A stretch of DNA of 64,000 bases, taken from NCBI RefSeq assembly GCF_015291645.1, contig NZ_CP030056.1, positions 186,001 through 250,000 of the forward strand, read 5' to 3'. How positions within the stretch are numbered: the stretch's first letter is position 1; each line of letters starts with the position of its first letter. Source of the DNA: Bradyrhizobium sp. CCBAU 53340 (GTDB lineage: Bacteria; Pseudomonadota; Alphaproteobacteria; Rhizobiales; Xanthobacteraceae). Shown one piece after another: positions 8,840 through 17,855 of the stretch. Made by a program: the position numbers and the translations under genes. Under the pieces are notes generated by a model. The model was not told where the DNA came from and searched no databases. It saw only the letters and a list, made by a program, of their open reading frames with translations.

Positions 8840-10266
8840 CTGCAGCGCGGCATCGTCTGCGATCATCGCGCTACAACTTCTGCGTCCCGCTAGGCGACGA
8901 CAACGTCCTGTACAACGCGGGTACGGGCGCTTCGGTTCGGCTGTCGGGCCAGGACGCGCGCGAGCTTGCGCAGCTGCTTTGCGGTCCTCCGCGGAGGGTC
9001 GCCGCCAAGACGATCCCGCGTACGCTCCTCGCCACACTACGGCGAGGGGGCTTTCTCGTCGACCACGAATTCGACGAGCTAGACATGATCCGCGAGCGCT
9101 ATTGGCATGCGCGTGGACGGACGCCTATGGTCATCACCCTCACGACGACGCAGGACTGCAACCTGGGTTGCTACTACTGCTACGAAGAGAGATCCCGCGA
9201 TGCTCTCGCAGAAGGCGATGTTCCGGCGATAGTCGATTGGACCCGACAGCGCCTTGTCGCGTCGGGTAAGGACAGCCTTCACGTCGACTGGTACGGCGGA
9301 GAGCCGCTCCTCAACGTCGATTTCATCGATGCAGCGTCCGCTGCGCTTCAATCGTTATGCAAGGAGATCGGGGTAAGTTACTCCGCTTCCGTAATTTCGA
9401 ACGGGACATGCTGGCCGGACGACATCGCCGGCTTCGTGAGGCGACACCGCCTCCGGCAGGTGCAGATTTCCTTTGACGGCCTCAAACCGAACCACGACAA
9501 GAGACGCCGATATAGAAGGGGCAGGGCGCCCGATCCGTCTGTCTCCTCGTTCGATCAGGCGACCGCGGTGGTCGACGGATTGCTCGAGGTGGTACGCGTC
9601 GACGTAAGGTTCAATGCCGATCACGGAAACCAATGCGATTTGGACGGCTTCATCGCCTTCTGCAAGGACCGCGGCTGGTTCGACAGAGCGTTTCCGTGCG
9701 TTTTTCAACTCGCACGGATATCCGACTTTTCCGAGCGCGCCGGATTTCTTAGCCGCACGAAGCTTTCTGAGGAAGAGTTTGAGAGACTTCGCGAACGGTC
9801 CCGGCAGATGGTCCCCGACGAAGCAACTCTCGACGAAACCACAACCCGCTCGCTCTATCCTTTGCCAAGGACCTCCGTTTGTGCAGCGCTGGCCAACGAT
9901 TCGATCGTGATCGGAGCGGACGGCAATCACTATCGGTGCGGGCTTCAAGTGGGCGAGAAGGACCGCCCCGTCGCCATCCGCCGTGCCGGAGGCGACATGG
10001 TGCCCGGCCGCGATGCGGCCTGGTGGACCGGCTTCGACCCAACGCGGCAGCCCAATTGCAGCCGCTGCTCGTTCCTTCCGGTCTGTTGGGGCGGCTGTCC
10101 GAAGAAGCACTTGGAAGGCGACTCGCATTCCTTGCACGAGCAGAGCTTGTACTGGCGCAAAGCTTTGCCGCAGAAGATCGCCTGGCAATTCGGAGTGGCC
10201 CTCCAGGAAAGCGAATTCACATTCGCCGAGTCCGACCAGTTTAGGCCGGCTTCTCTCGACCCTTGA
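8836..10266 (+). CDS. Radical SAM/SPASM peptide maturase
   Basis: From GTG 8836, which overlaps the precursor stop as GTGA, this is a 476-residue enzyme. An N-terminal region of about 95 residues may be a RiPP-recognition-type domain. The radical SAM core carries CNLGCYYC (Cys 108, 112, 115) binding the SAM-cleaving [4Fe-4S] cluster, then the WYGGEPLL glycine-rich motif and ISFDGLKPNHDKRR. A C-terminal SPASM domain supplies further cluster cysteines (DGNHYRCGL and CSRCSFLPVCWGGCPKKH). Such proteins install thioether, C-C or epimer modifications in ribosomal peptides. The 3' end overlaps the convergent M48 protease gene by 26 bases. Confidence 0.88.
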   Translation: MTAARHRLRSSRYNFCVPLGDDNVLYNAGTGASVRLSGQDARELAQLLCGPPRRVAAKTIPRTLLATLRRGGFLVDHEFDELDMIRERYWHARGRTPMVITLTTTQDCNLGCYYCYEERSRDALAEGDVPAIVDWTRQRLVASGKDSLHVDWYGGEPLLNVDFIDAASAALQSLCKEIGVSYSASVISNGTCWPDDIAGFVRRHRLRQVQISFDGLKPNHDKRRRYRRGRAPDPSVSSFDQATAVVDGLLEVVRVDVRFNADHGNQCDLDGFIAFCKDRGWFDRAFPCVFQLARISDFSERAGFLSRTKLSEEEFERLRERSRQMVPDEATLDETTTRSLYPLPRTSVCAALANDSIVIGADGNHYRCGLQVGEKDRPVAIRRAGGDMVPGRDAAWWTGFDPTRQPNCSRCSFLPVCWGGCPKKHLEGDSHSLHEQSLYWRKALPQKIAWQFGVALQESEFTFAESDQFRPASLDP

Positions 10267-11959
10267 TGTCCACCTGGTTCGGTACCGACAGCTGGACCTC
10301 GAATGGATGTCGAGTCCAAAGCTTTGGCAGAGACAAATGGTCCCTCCCGCAACTGCATCGCGTCGACAGCCGCAGAGCAGAAGTGCGCCTGCGACCGCAG
10401 TCCAGACATCGACAAACTAATGCAAACAATATTGCATAAGCGAAGATCAGAGGCGCGCAGAATGCCAGCACGCCGATAGCGAACTGAAGGCTCGATAGGC
10501 TTGCGATGGTGAACGCTCCGACCACCAGAATGGCGGCAACCGCGTCACCTATAGCGCTCCATTTGCCCGGCCTTGTTTCGCCGGTTGCGGCGATGCGGAC
10601 GCCGTTCAGGAAGGCGAGCAGGCCGAGGATGGCGGCCGTCATGAGCGCGATGCGAGCACCCCCGATCAGCGTTCCGCTCCAAATCCGATCGGCGATCTGG
10701 TCGAGCGAAAATTCATGACGCCAGCCGTATAGGACTTCCAGCACGATGCGCGGGATCTGTGTGGCTAGACCCGCGACCAGAGCGTAGATCGGAACGAACA
10801 GGGCGTACCGACGTGGGTCCAAAAGCAGACCCAAACCCAACCTTGCAAGATCAGCGCGCAGAACGGCATACAGGAAGAGGCCGGAGGCGACAGTCAGGCC
10901 GAAATTCCAAGCCTCTCTCGCCACGCCGAAAAAGTCGCGCCAGCCCGCCGTCAGCAACAATGTCAACGGCTGCAAGCCCGACATGACCAACGGATACAGG
11001 ATCACCGAAATCAGGATCAGGTCACGATTTCTGATCACGCGGGTTCGTGCGGCCGGATCAGGATGCAGATTGAAGAAATCTTTGAAGGCGTCGAACGGCC
11101 GGAACGCCGGCGGCTGCTGGGCGGCGAAGACGTCGGCCAAGGCGTCCGTTCCGGCAAGTTGGGAGCCGCGGAAATCGTGGATGTGCTCGCGGCGAACGAC
11201 GAAGAAGTATGAATAGACGAAAACGATCGCGCTCGAGAGGATCAGAACCGCGAACTGGGAGGACAGGCCGGCAAAGATAGCGCCATCGAAGACCGGAATG
11301 AAGCCTCCGAAAGGGGGATGGCTGCCGATGCCTCTGCGATCGATGAAACCGAGCACCAGGCAGAATATCGCGACCGCCCAGCCGAGCGTTCGAAAATGCA
11401 GGAGGATGCCGCGTCTTGCCCAAATTTCAAGCCAGGTTTCGCCAAGTTCGAGGTGCGATACTTCATGCCCAATCATGGCTTCGAAGGCACGTGGTTGATC
11501 GCGTTGTCTAGCACGCTGATTGAGACCGACGACGACCGCATCGCCGGACGGCGTCACGCGTTCTCTGGCTTCCAACGCGTCACCGTTCTTCGGAGTGTAC
11601 AGGAGGCGAGGCTGCGAACGCAGGGTCGAACGTGCCGCGATCTGCTCCAGCGTTGATCGGATGGGATCGAAGGACGGGTTCACGGCAAGTCGTTCTAGTT
11701 TCGACGCGGCATTCGTTCCGTTTCGCCATCGGTACAGCGATGCAGCTGCGATGACGATCGCGCCAAGCACGGTCAGGCCGATCATCGAAAGCACGACGTT
11801 CTGATGGATGACGTCGCCCATGTACCGTATCGGGTAGCCCTCCCATAATTTTGCGAGAAAAAGATACTGCAGACAAACCGAGATGATGATCGCCGCCGCG
11901 GCGGGGCCGTCGGAAATGCCGAGGCGGCGCAGCAAACTCCTGGGATGGGTCCCCTTCAT
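10241..11959 (-). CDS. Integral-membrane M48-family metallopeptidase
   Basis: This 572-residue polytopic membrane protein has the zincin motif HEVSH (His165, Glu166, His169) and a likely third ligand in the RREHIHDF block near residue 258, preceded by a membrane segment. Hydrophobic segments lie near 20-38, 55-75, 190-207 and 232-255, and several more are in the C-terminal half. This architecture matches the Ste24/HtpX-type M48 family acting at the cytoplasmic membrane. The start overlaps the stop of the upstream gene (ATGA), so it is the last gene of a three-gene operon. It converges on the radical SAM gene; a role in cleaving or exporting the modified peptide is possible but only inferred. 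The Cys-rich C-terminus (CRCLDCGRRR and CSCGRDHL) resembles a zinc ribbon. Confidence 0.8.
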   Translation of the reverse strand: MKGTHPRSLLRRLGISDGPAAAAIIISVCLQYLFLAKLWEGYPIRYMGDVIHQNVVLSMIGLTVLGAIVIAAASLYRWRNGTNAASKLERLAVNPSFDPIRSTLEQIAARSTLRSQPRLLYTPKNGDALEARERVTPSGDAVVVGLNQRARQRDQPRAFEAMIGHEVSHLELGETWLEIWARRGILLHFRTLGWAVAIFCLVLGFIDRRGIGSHPPFGGFIPVFDGAIFAGLSSQFAVLILSSAIVFVYSYFFVVRREHIHDFRGSQLAGTDALADVFAAQQPPAFRPFDAFKDFFNLHPDPAARTRVIRNRDLILISVILYPLVMSGLQPLTLLLTAGWRDFFGVAREAWNFGLTVASGLFLYAVLRADLARLGLGLLLDPRRYALFVPIYALVAGLATQIPRIVLEVLYGWRHEFSLDQIADRIWSGTLIGGARIALMTAAILGLLAFLNGVRIAATGETRPGKWSAIGDAVAAILVVGAFTIASLSSLQFAIGVLAFCAPLIFAYAILFALVCRCLDCGRRRTSALRLSTRCSCGRDHLSLPKLWTRHPFEVQLSVPNQVDIKGREKPA

Positions 11960-12387
11960 TTCTTCGGGCCAACCTTGGCAAACAGCTTGGCGAAACCGGC
12001 CTCGAGTTTAGCCTTCTCGGCCGCGGAGAAGCGGCTCTTATTGATCGCCGACGACACTTCCTTGCGAAGCTTCTCCACGTCGTCCTTCCTGGCACGACGA
12101 TCCAGCACCCGATCGAGCAGGGACCCTATGGCCGTCTTTACTCTGTCCTTCACGACGTCCTTGGCGACGTCCCCGAAGAACGCCAGAAGAAACGGAGCGA
12201 CCATGGCGGCGAAAGTCGCGACTTCGGCCCCGCCGATGAAGCGGCCCTCATCCTGTGCGTCCGCGCGATGCCATTCTTCCACCAGCGCATCGAAGCCGTC
12301 TTCCACGACGAACGTGTCGTCAGGCTCGACCTCGGCGACGATAGCAAGGGCCCATTTCTTGAGGTTTTCACTATTCACTTCCGTCAT
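11956..12387 (-). CDS. Small helical protein of unknown function
   Basis: The start at 12387 is chosen because GGAGAGAG lies just upstream; the longer upstream frame is the shadow of the neighbouring gene. The 143-residue product has an acidic N-terminal part (EVEPDDTFVVEDG), a hydrophobic segment TFAAMVAPFLLAFFGD near the middle and a Lys/Arg/Ala-rich amphipathic C-terminus ending in FAKVGPKK. I recognise no family. Its stop overlaps the start of the M48 peptidase gene, so the two are probably co-translated. It could be a membrane-associated partner or substrate of that peptidase (inference). Confidence 0.65.
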   Translation of the reverse strand: MTEVNSENLKKWALAIVAEVEPDDTFVVEDGFDALVEEWHRADAQDEGRFIGGAEVATFAAMVAPFLLAFFGDVAKDVVKDRVKTAIGSLLDRVLDRRARKDDVEKLRKEVSSAINKSRFSAAEKAKLEAGFAKLFAKVGPKK

Positions 12388-12437
12388 GATCTCTCTCCAA
12401 GGAAAGGCAGTGCAGGTGCCGCCATCGACATGGTCCG

Positions 12438-13436
12438 TCAGCAATTGTTGCCGGAATGCTGCGGCGCGGCAATGCACAGCCGAGCAATAGGTCTGTCGGC
12501 CAGAGGATCGTTGAGAACAAGGCCGGGTGGGCGGCCCCATTCGACCTGCTGAAGGAAGGGCAGGTTCACCTCCGCCTTGGAGTTGCAGGCTTTGAGGGGA
12601 GCCACTAAGGCCGAGTTCGAGTGGCTCCAGCCGGCGAAGTCGACCGAAAAGCAATATTCTCGTGGCATCTGCTCCGTACTGTCGTCGATTGTAGCCAAAA
12701 GAGTATTTATCGACCGGCTTCCCTGCGGAGTGATCAGCTTCCCACCGACCATCAGCCTGTATTTGATTCCAACGAGGATATCCGCGATGTCCGAATGTAC
12801 GGTTTGTCCACTCCATTCGATGACCGTGCGTACCCGGTTCTTACCGCGATAATTCCGGTTGCTCGCGACGTCGTGGAGATCGTCGGCACTGAAAGTCACG
12901 CTCCGGACGTCCGCCAATACCGCCTTCTTGCTCGTTCTCGCATTCGTGTCGACGTTCTCTAGGAAAACGCTGACGCTTTCGGTCAGCCCCTTCGCATCCC
13001 ATTCGACCTTCACCAGATCGAGAACGGTCAGCGCGAGGTCGGCGTTCGCACGTGCGGCAACGGGCGGTCTGGCCACGATTGACAGGGGCTCAGGCCTTGC
13101 GATGAGCCAAATGCCGAGGCCGACGAGTGCGGCGCAGACTAGAAGCACTATCAAGGTCAAGACGTTATGGAGAATGACGATGAGGCGGATCAGTTTCACG
13201 TCCTGATCGTTCACCACACTGCGGACGGCCGTGTCCCGTTCGATCAATTGACCGATGCGCGTCGGCGTGAGCGATGCGTAATCCTTGATGTCGACATTTG
13301 GAGCGGCGCGCAGCTTATCGACGACGCCCTTCATGAGGTCACCGCCGATGCGGTACTGGCCGGCCCAGAGATAGACGAAGAAGCCCACGATGCCGAGAAC
13401 GGCTGGCAATCCCTTCAGAAAAACGAATGCATCCAC
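12438..13436 (-). CDS. Membrane protein with two N-terminal TM segments, unknown function
   Basis: This 332-residue protein starts at a GTG with GGAG eight bases upstream. Hydrophobic segments at about 8-26 and 84-113 bracket a cytoplasmic-looking loop. The remaining 210 residues form a soluble domain rich in beta-type sequence. I do not recognise the family. It is the first gene of the minus-strand operon with the small helical protein (50-base gap) and the M48 peptidase. The arrangement suggests a membrane complex, perhaps with the peptidase. Confidence 0.65.
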   Translation of the reverse strand: MDAFVFLKGLPAVLGIVGFFVYLWAGQYRIGGDLMKGVVDKLRAAPNVDIKDYASLTPTRIGQLIERDTAVRSVVNDQDVKLIRLIVILHNVLTLIVLLVCAALVGLGIWLIARPEPLSIVARPPVAARANADLALTVLDLVKVEWDAKGLTESVSVFLENVDTNARTSKKAVLADVRSVTFSADDLHDVASNRNYRGKNRVRTVIEWSGQTVHSDIADILVGIKYRLMVGGKLITPQGSRSINTLLATIDDSTEQMPREYCFSVDFAGWSHSNSALVAPLKACNSKAEVNLPFLQQVEWGRPPGLVLNDPLADRPIARLCIAAPQHSGNNC

Positions 13437-13593
13437 GTCGATTGTCTCCGCACGGTAGAATTTTGCTCAATTTTCGCTTGCAGGACAAGTCCGGCGCAAT
13501 CTAAGTGAATCCATGGTCGCGCGGGAGGAAAGGCTGCGACATTCGTGCATGGTATTAGATTTTAACGGAGATTTGTGAGGGGCGTGGGGACAG

Positions 13594-14716
13594 ATGAGCG
13601 TTCACAAGATTCGCTATGTAGTCCGGCCGCCCAGCGCCTGCCCAAAGGAGTTGCTTTCCGGCATAAGTCCCGGCGGCCAATGCGAGGTGGATACCGATTT
13701 CGTGGCCGCATGTGCCATCGGAGAGCTCCTTCAGACCGGTGGCGGATCGAGCAGGCCATTGGCCCTGCTGTTCGAAGAGCTCCTCGTCCCCGGCGGAGAC
13801 GGACTCATTTGGAAGGGCAAGGGGCCTGGCCGCGGCAAGGAGATGCGGCGCGCGTTTTCGGGGTTGTTCGGGCGATTTTTCGCCCGGGCTTACCTCGCCC
13901 GATACCACGGTTTCGATTGGTTCACACCGATCGACGGAGATCCAACGAACGTCTCGAAGCGTCTGCGTGTCACCAGACTAGCCGGAAAGGGGACCGAGCT
14001 TCCGGATTGGATCTGCGGCTCCGGATCGGGTCGAGTTGCGGTCGCCGAGGCAAAGGGTACCAGTCAGGCATCGAACGGCACCGGCACCGGGTTGCCTGGT
14101 CCTATAAAAACTGCCGACGGCCAACTCAAGGGAGTCGTGGTCGAGAGATTGCGGAACGTGGCCGGGAAGGAATAGCTGGACCGCGGTTCGCGCAAAGGGC
14201 TGGGCGGTCATGTCGCGTTGGGGGGTCGAAATCCCACCACGAGGTGCTTTCCTCTACGTGCTGGATCCGGACACGCACGGCGAACCCCCGTCGGCCCACG
14301 AACGGGACGATATAGTTCAGGACATTGCCCGGGCTCATGTCGGCTACCTTCTGGCCGGCATGGGGTTCAGCGAGATGGCATCGCAGCTCTTGGCGGAGCA
14401 CGTTGCCGGCGGCAACAGGCCTCTGGAGGGAGCGTTCCTCGGGTCTGACGGTGAGGACTCCGCCACCTATCTAGGCGTACCCGTTGGGCCGCTTGGCGTG
14501 CTGCCGTTTCCCCTCGGTCAAGCTCAGACCCTCGCCCAAGCGATGCCGAACTCGATCCGGTTCGTAGGGGTCGATGCGGATGTCATCCGGAGAGCTCTCG
14601 CAGGCCAACGCCTCGACGCGAGGGCGCGCCGCAGCGACGGACCGGTTCAGATCGGCGGAGACGGTCTGCTCTATGCTCCGATAGATCGCGTTGCGCCGCG
14701 TTCCTTGGCGATCTGA
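13594..14716 (+). pseudogene. Possible PD-(D/E)xK-like protein gene, broken by a frameshift
   Basis: The first frame (13594-14175) ends at a TAG, but the +1 frame reads straight on with sense. Just upstream of its first ATG (14210) it encodes SWTAVRAKGWAVMSRWG, and it stays open to 14716. Joining the two at the GGGAAGGAA near 14165 gives one protein of about 373 residues. The first part contains LPDWICGSG then RVAVAEAKG, which has the spacing of a PD-(D/E)xK nuclease active site (D, then E-x-K on the next strand). No known family name can be given. It lies between the RiPP-like locus and the CBASS operon, in the same direction as the following gene. Confidence 0.5.
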
Positions 14717-14792
14717 CGGAAGGACGATCCCTCTCGTTCGATAGATAGGGCAGGTTCCGACACTTGGAGCTCGAAGACAACCGAGGACTGAA

Positions 14793-15689
14793 ATGCCCCA
14801 GCCAGAATGGGAGCGATACAAGATTGCCGACAAGTACGCCGAACTCACTACCGTGCGGCATATCGTGCACCTGCCTGTCGCCCGCCGGATCATCGAGGAC
14901 GGACGGATAAAGTCCGGGCTTGTCTTCGACAAGAGCCGGCTCAACAAATCACGCATCAGCGTCACCTGGCTGTCGGCCAATAATTGGTCGCTGGGGTCAC
15001 TCTATGGGACCGTCGAATTTCAGTTCGATTGGGAGAAACTCGTCAAACACAAGAAGATCTACTGGGTCGAGGCGATGCCGAACTACCACCCGCCGGCCTT
15101 CCGTTTTCTCATGGCGTTCGAGGATATCGCTTCGCCGTTGGTGACGAAGTACGATCCGGAGAAGGATGACGGCCCATTGAGGCGTGTCGACGGGAAGTGG
15201 CGGTGGCATCCGGATTTCTGTTCAGAGTTTATGGTTGCGGATGATTTTCCGTTGTCGGACATCTCGGGATTGGACTTCGTCCGGCATCACCAGAATTACT
15301 GTCGAACCAAGCCGGATTGCTTCGAGAAAATCGCAGACCCCTCGCCTCAGACGACGTCAGGCAAGCTTTTGTCCTACGTTCTGGCGCATGGAGTCCACGC
15401 CTTGGACAAACACATGCAACCGGATGGCAGCGGAAGGAATCGGCTCCTCGACATGGCCAGCGCCTGGTTGTCGATCGGTTTCAATCAGGTGGAATATGCT
15501 GGATCGGTCGCCTCGAACGAGGATTGCGATTCCGTCATGAAGGGCGCATTGGCGCTCTTCGCAGTCGATAAAATGGATGACGGCAAGAGGCTTTTGAAGC
15601 TGATCGCAGGAAGCGCGCAATCTGTTTCCGCACTCACTAGGCTGATCCGAATTCATTTCGGCTCGCCTACCTGGGACTTCGGCTTGTGA
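14793..15689 (+). CDS. Unrecognised protein, possibly ADP-ribosyltransferase-like
   Basis: This 298-residue soluble protein begins with TTVRHIVHLPVARRIIEDG, which resembles the opening of DarT/ART-type proteins (a His in the first strand followed by a helix ending in an x-G-x-I/L motif). It continues with VTWLSANNWSLGSLYG and IYWVEAM. The resemblance is by pattern only and I would not assign activity. The C-terminal half looks helical. It follows the frameshifted nuclease-like gene by 76 bases, so both may form one operon. It ends 29 bases from the convergent cap3 gene. Confidence 0.6.
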   Translation: MPQPEWERYKIADKYAELTTVRHIVHLPVARRIIEDGRIKSGLVFDKSRLNKSRISVTWLSANNWSLGSLYGTVEFQFDWEKLVKHKKIYWVEAMPNYHPPAFRFLMAFEDIASPLVTKYDPEKDDGPLRRVDGKWRWHPDFCSEFMVADDFPLSDISGLDFVRHHQNYCRTKPDCFEKIADPSPQTTSGKLLSYVLAHGVHALDKHMQPDGSGRNRLLDMASAWLSIGFNQVEYAGSVASNEDCDSVMKGALALFAVDKMDDGKRLLKLIAGSAQSVSALTRLIRIHFGSPTWDFGL

Positions 15690-15717
15690 TTTGCGGGAGA
15701 TCAGCGCTTGCGCCGGC

Positions 15718-16170
15718 TCAACCGATCTTGCCCATGGCGACGAGGTGCCCGTCGGAGCCGATCTCACAGTACGTCGCGGCTGTACCGACTATGATGAATA
15801 CCAAAGGGTCGGACTTGTGCCTTCGCAACTGCTTGCGCCACGACCGCCGGTCGACCCAGGACGGCGTTGGATGCCGCTCGGGATGGGTGTGCCACTCGCC
15901 CACGAAGTTCACGGCCCCTCCACTTTCGAACCACTCTCTGCTCGCGATTTCCTGATGGCCCTTGTCCTGCCGCACGAATCCGAAGCGGGTGCGGCGGTCT
16001 TCCGGCATCGGAGTCGTGCACTTCAATACTTCGACGTGCGGGCCTCGGTAGCGTCCCAAAAGTATGCCGCCGGCCTCGCGATCCGACTCCGGCGGAGCCG
16101 CGAAGCGCGCGAGCTCTTGCGCGACGGCGTCGGCGAGGGTCACCAGACGGCCCTTCGCGAGAAAGATCAT
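15718..16170 (-). CDS. cap3: CBASS Cap3, JAB/JAMM-family deconjugating peptidase
   Basis: From ATG 16170 this is a 150-residue MPN/JAB domain protein. The JAMM zinc site is complete: a Glu in the REAGGILLG strand, then HTHPERHPTPSWVD (H-x-H-P-x7-S-x2-D). In type II CBASS, Cap3 cleaves the Cap2-made bond between the CD-NTase C-terminus and its target, restraining the system. The ATG overlaps the TGA of cap2 (ATGA), so translation is coupled. It is the last gene of the cdn-cap2-cap3 operon. Confidence 0.9.
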   Translation of the reverse strand: MIFLAKGRLVTLADAVAQELARFAAPPESDREAGGILLGRYRGPHVEVLKCTTPMPEDRRTRFGFVRQDKGHQEIASREWFESGGAVNFVGEWHTHPERHPTPSWVDRRSWRKQLRRHKSDPLVFIIVGTAATYCEIGSDGHLVAMGKIG

Positions 16171-17855
16171 GCGCTTCCGCCGCAGGCGGGACACTTGACG
16201 ACCCGCTTGGGATTGCCGTCCTTCACCTCGTTGGCGGTCCGATGATCCATCGTGAGAGACCGCCAGCGATGACGCTCGCCGTTGTTCGCCCAATCGAGAA
16301 CCATGTCGCACGCGAGGCCGGCCGCGCTAGCCGCCCGCGACACGGGGAAGGGGATGTAGTGGGCGTCTCCGCACGCGAGATTCCGGGCGGTCTCGATTTC
16401 CACTCCCTCGCGTAGCAGCCGGAATCTCTTCTCGCCTGCGAGCTCAACCTTCAGACACTTGAAGCAGGCGAGATCGGGATCGTGCGACATGAAGCCGACG
16501 GCGGCGGCACCGTTTCCTTCGAGCCAAGTATAGAGGATCGGCGGGAAGTCAGGACGCTTTCTTACGGCGTAGTCGTTCAGCGCGATCGACAGCGCTTCTT
16601 CGCCTGTGGCATCGATGCACAGGTCGTACCGCTGCAGGATTGCCAGCTGCTTCATGATCGAATCGCAGCTGAACCCGATGTCCAGGTGCGGCAGCTGCTG
16701 GCCCAGAAAATCGGCGCAGGCTTCGGCCTTGTTCCACGTGAGATACGGCGCGCCGAGGAGGTGCCGGCCGAGATTCGCGCCCTGGAGTTCGTCGTCGTCG
16801 ACGAGCATCAATCTTCCGCCGCCGGCGCCGGCACCGCTTTGAGCCAGGTGCTGCGCAAGAAATCCGCCGACCGTTCCGCATCCGATCAGCAGGATGCGCT
16901 TTCCTGCGAGGTTCTTCATGTGACCGAGATTCCTCGAAAAGACATAGCCTTCATCGGCGGGGACTCCCACATAGCCCGAAATTTCGACAGCGGCCGGTAT
17001 CCGATCGAGCGTTCGCGCGATGCTGGCTCGCCTGTTCTTCAGGAATTCCGGCGTCCGATAGGGTTTGGCGATCTCCGCCGATACGAAGAACCTTCCGTTC
17101 GGCGCGGACAGGCAGATCCATTGGATGTGGAGATCTTTCGTCCTGGCGAACGCCGCTTCGATCGATCCGAGCGCATTGGGGGCCATTTTCTTCAGCCAGC
17201 CGTTGAGCTGCGCCAGATCCTTGGGCGGCCACGGCAGCTTCGGATCGAACGAAAGCGGCGGCACCAGAATTATCGGGCAAAGGATACCTGGACCAGGATC
17301 CTTCACGGTGTTCCTCCGGTGCAGCTTCGCGAAACTTGTTTTGTCGTGGGAGACGACGATGGTTTTGTGCTCCGGATCGCGGTCCAGCCTGAGGATGTGG
17401 ACCTTCGCGTCGCCTTCGAAAGAAGGGGGCAGATCGACCAAGACCTCGCCGTCCGACCAGTAGCCGCCGAACTCCTCGGCGAGGTCGTCGACCAGGCGGC
17501 CCCTTACGGCGTCACGCAGCACCTGGTCCGCACGCTCGAGGCACTGGATGATGGTCTCGGCGGGCTTGTAGCGGTCGAGCACGACGCTCTTGCGGTCGAG
17601 ATAGCAGAACGTGCCGTCCGAGCGGAGCACATGCGGGACCTGCCCCTTCGATCCCGCTTCCGGGTCGGTCAGGCAAATGACCGGAGGCCTGATGAAGTCG
17701 AGGTCGTCGACGGATACGACCGCCGGGACCTTGAGTCCGGTCTCGTCGAGAAGGCCGATGTAGTGAAGGCCACGACGCGAAAAGTCGCGCCGGAAGTTGC
17801 GCTGACTGAAGGCGTCGTGAATGCGCCGGACAGAATCGTCGTCCCGCTCAGGCAC
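16167..17855 (-). CDS. cap2: CBASS Cap2, E2-E1 fusion conjugating enzyme
   Basis: The N-terminal E2-like domain carries the catalytic Cys in DGTFCYLD (near residue 84 from the GTG start). A linker is followed by an E1 adenylation domain with the Rossmann motif IGCGTVGGFLAQHL, the LVDDDELQGANLGRH block (Asp and Asn/Arg ATP contacts) and an E1 catalytic Cys in NLACGDAHY. The C-terminus ends in a KCPACGG zinc motif. Cap2 conjugates the C-terminus of the CD-NTase to target proteins, priming cyclic-nucleotide synthesis. I favour the GTG at 17855, which overlaps the CD-NTase stop by 8 bases. In-frame ATGs at 17900, 17918 and 17969 would extend into the CD-NTase gene. Confidence 0.88.
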   Translation of the reverse strand: MPERDDDSVRRIHDAFSQRNFRRDFSRRGLHYIGLLDETGLKVPAVVSVDDLDFIRPPVICLTDPEAGSKGQVPHVLRSDGTFCYLDRKSVVLDRYKPAETIIQCLERADQVLRDAVRGRLVDDLAEEFGGYWSDGEVLVDLPPSFEGDAKVHILRLDRDPEHKTIVVSHDKTSFAKLHRRNTVKDPGPGILCPIILVPPLSFDPKLPWPPKDLAQLNGWLKKMAPNALGSIEAAFARTKDLHIQWICLSAPNGRFFVSAEIAKPYRTPEFLKNRRASIARTLDRIPAAVEISGYVGVPADEGYVFSRNLGHMKNLAGKRILLIGCGTVGGFLAQHLAQSGAGAGGGRLMLVDDDELQGANLGRHLLGAPYLTWNKAEACADFLGQQLPHLDIGFSCDSIMKQLAILQRYDLCIDATGEEALSIALNDYAVRKRPDFPPILYTWLEGNGAAAVGFMSHDPDLACFKCLKVELAGEKRFRLLREGVEIETARNLACGDAHYIPFPVSRAASAAGLACDMVLDWANNGERHRWRSLTMDHRTANEVKDGNPKRVVKCPACGGSA

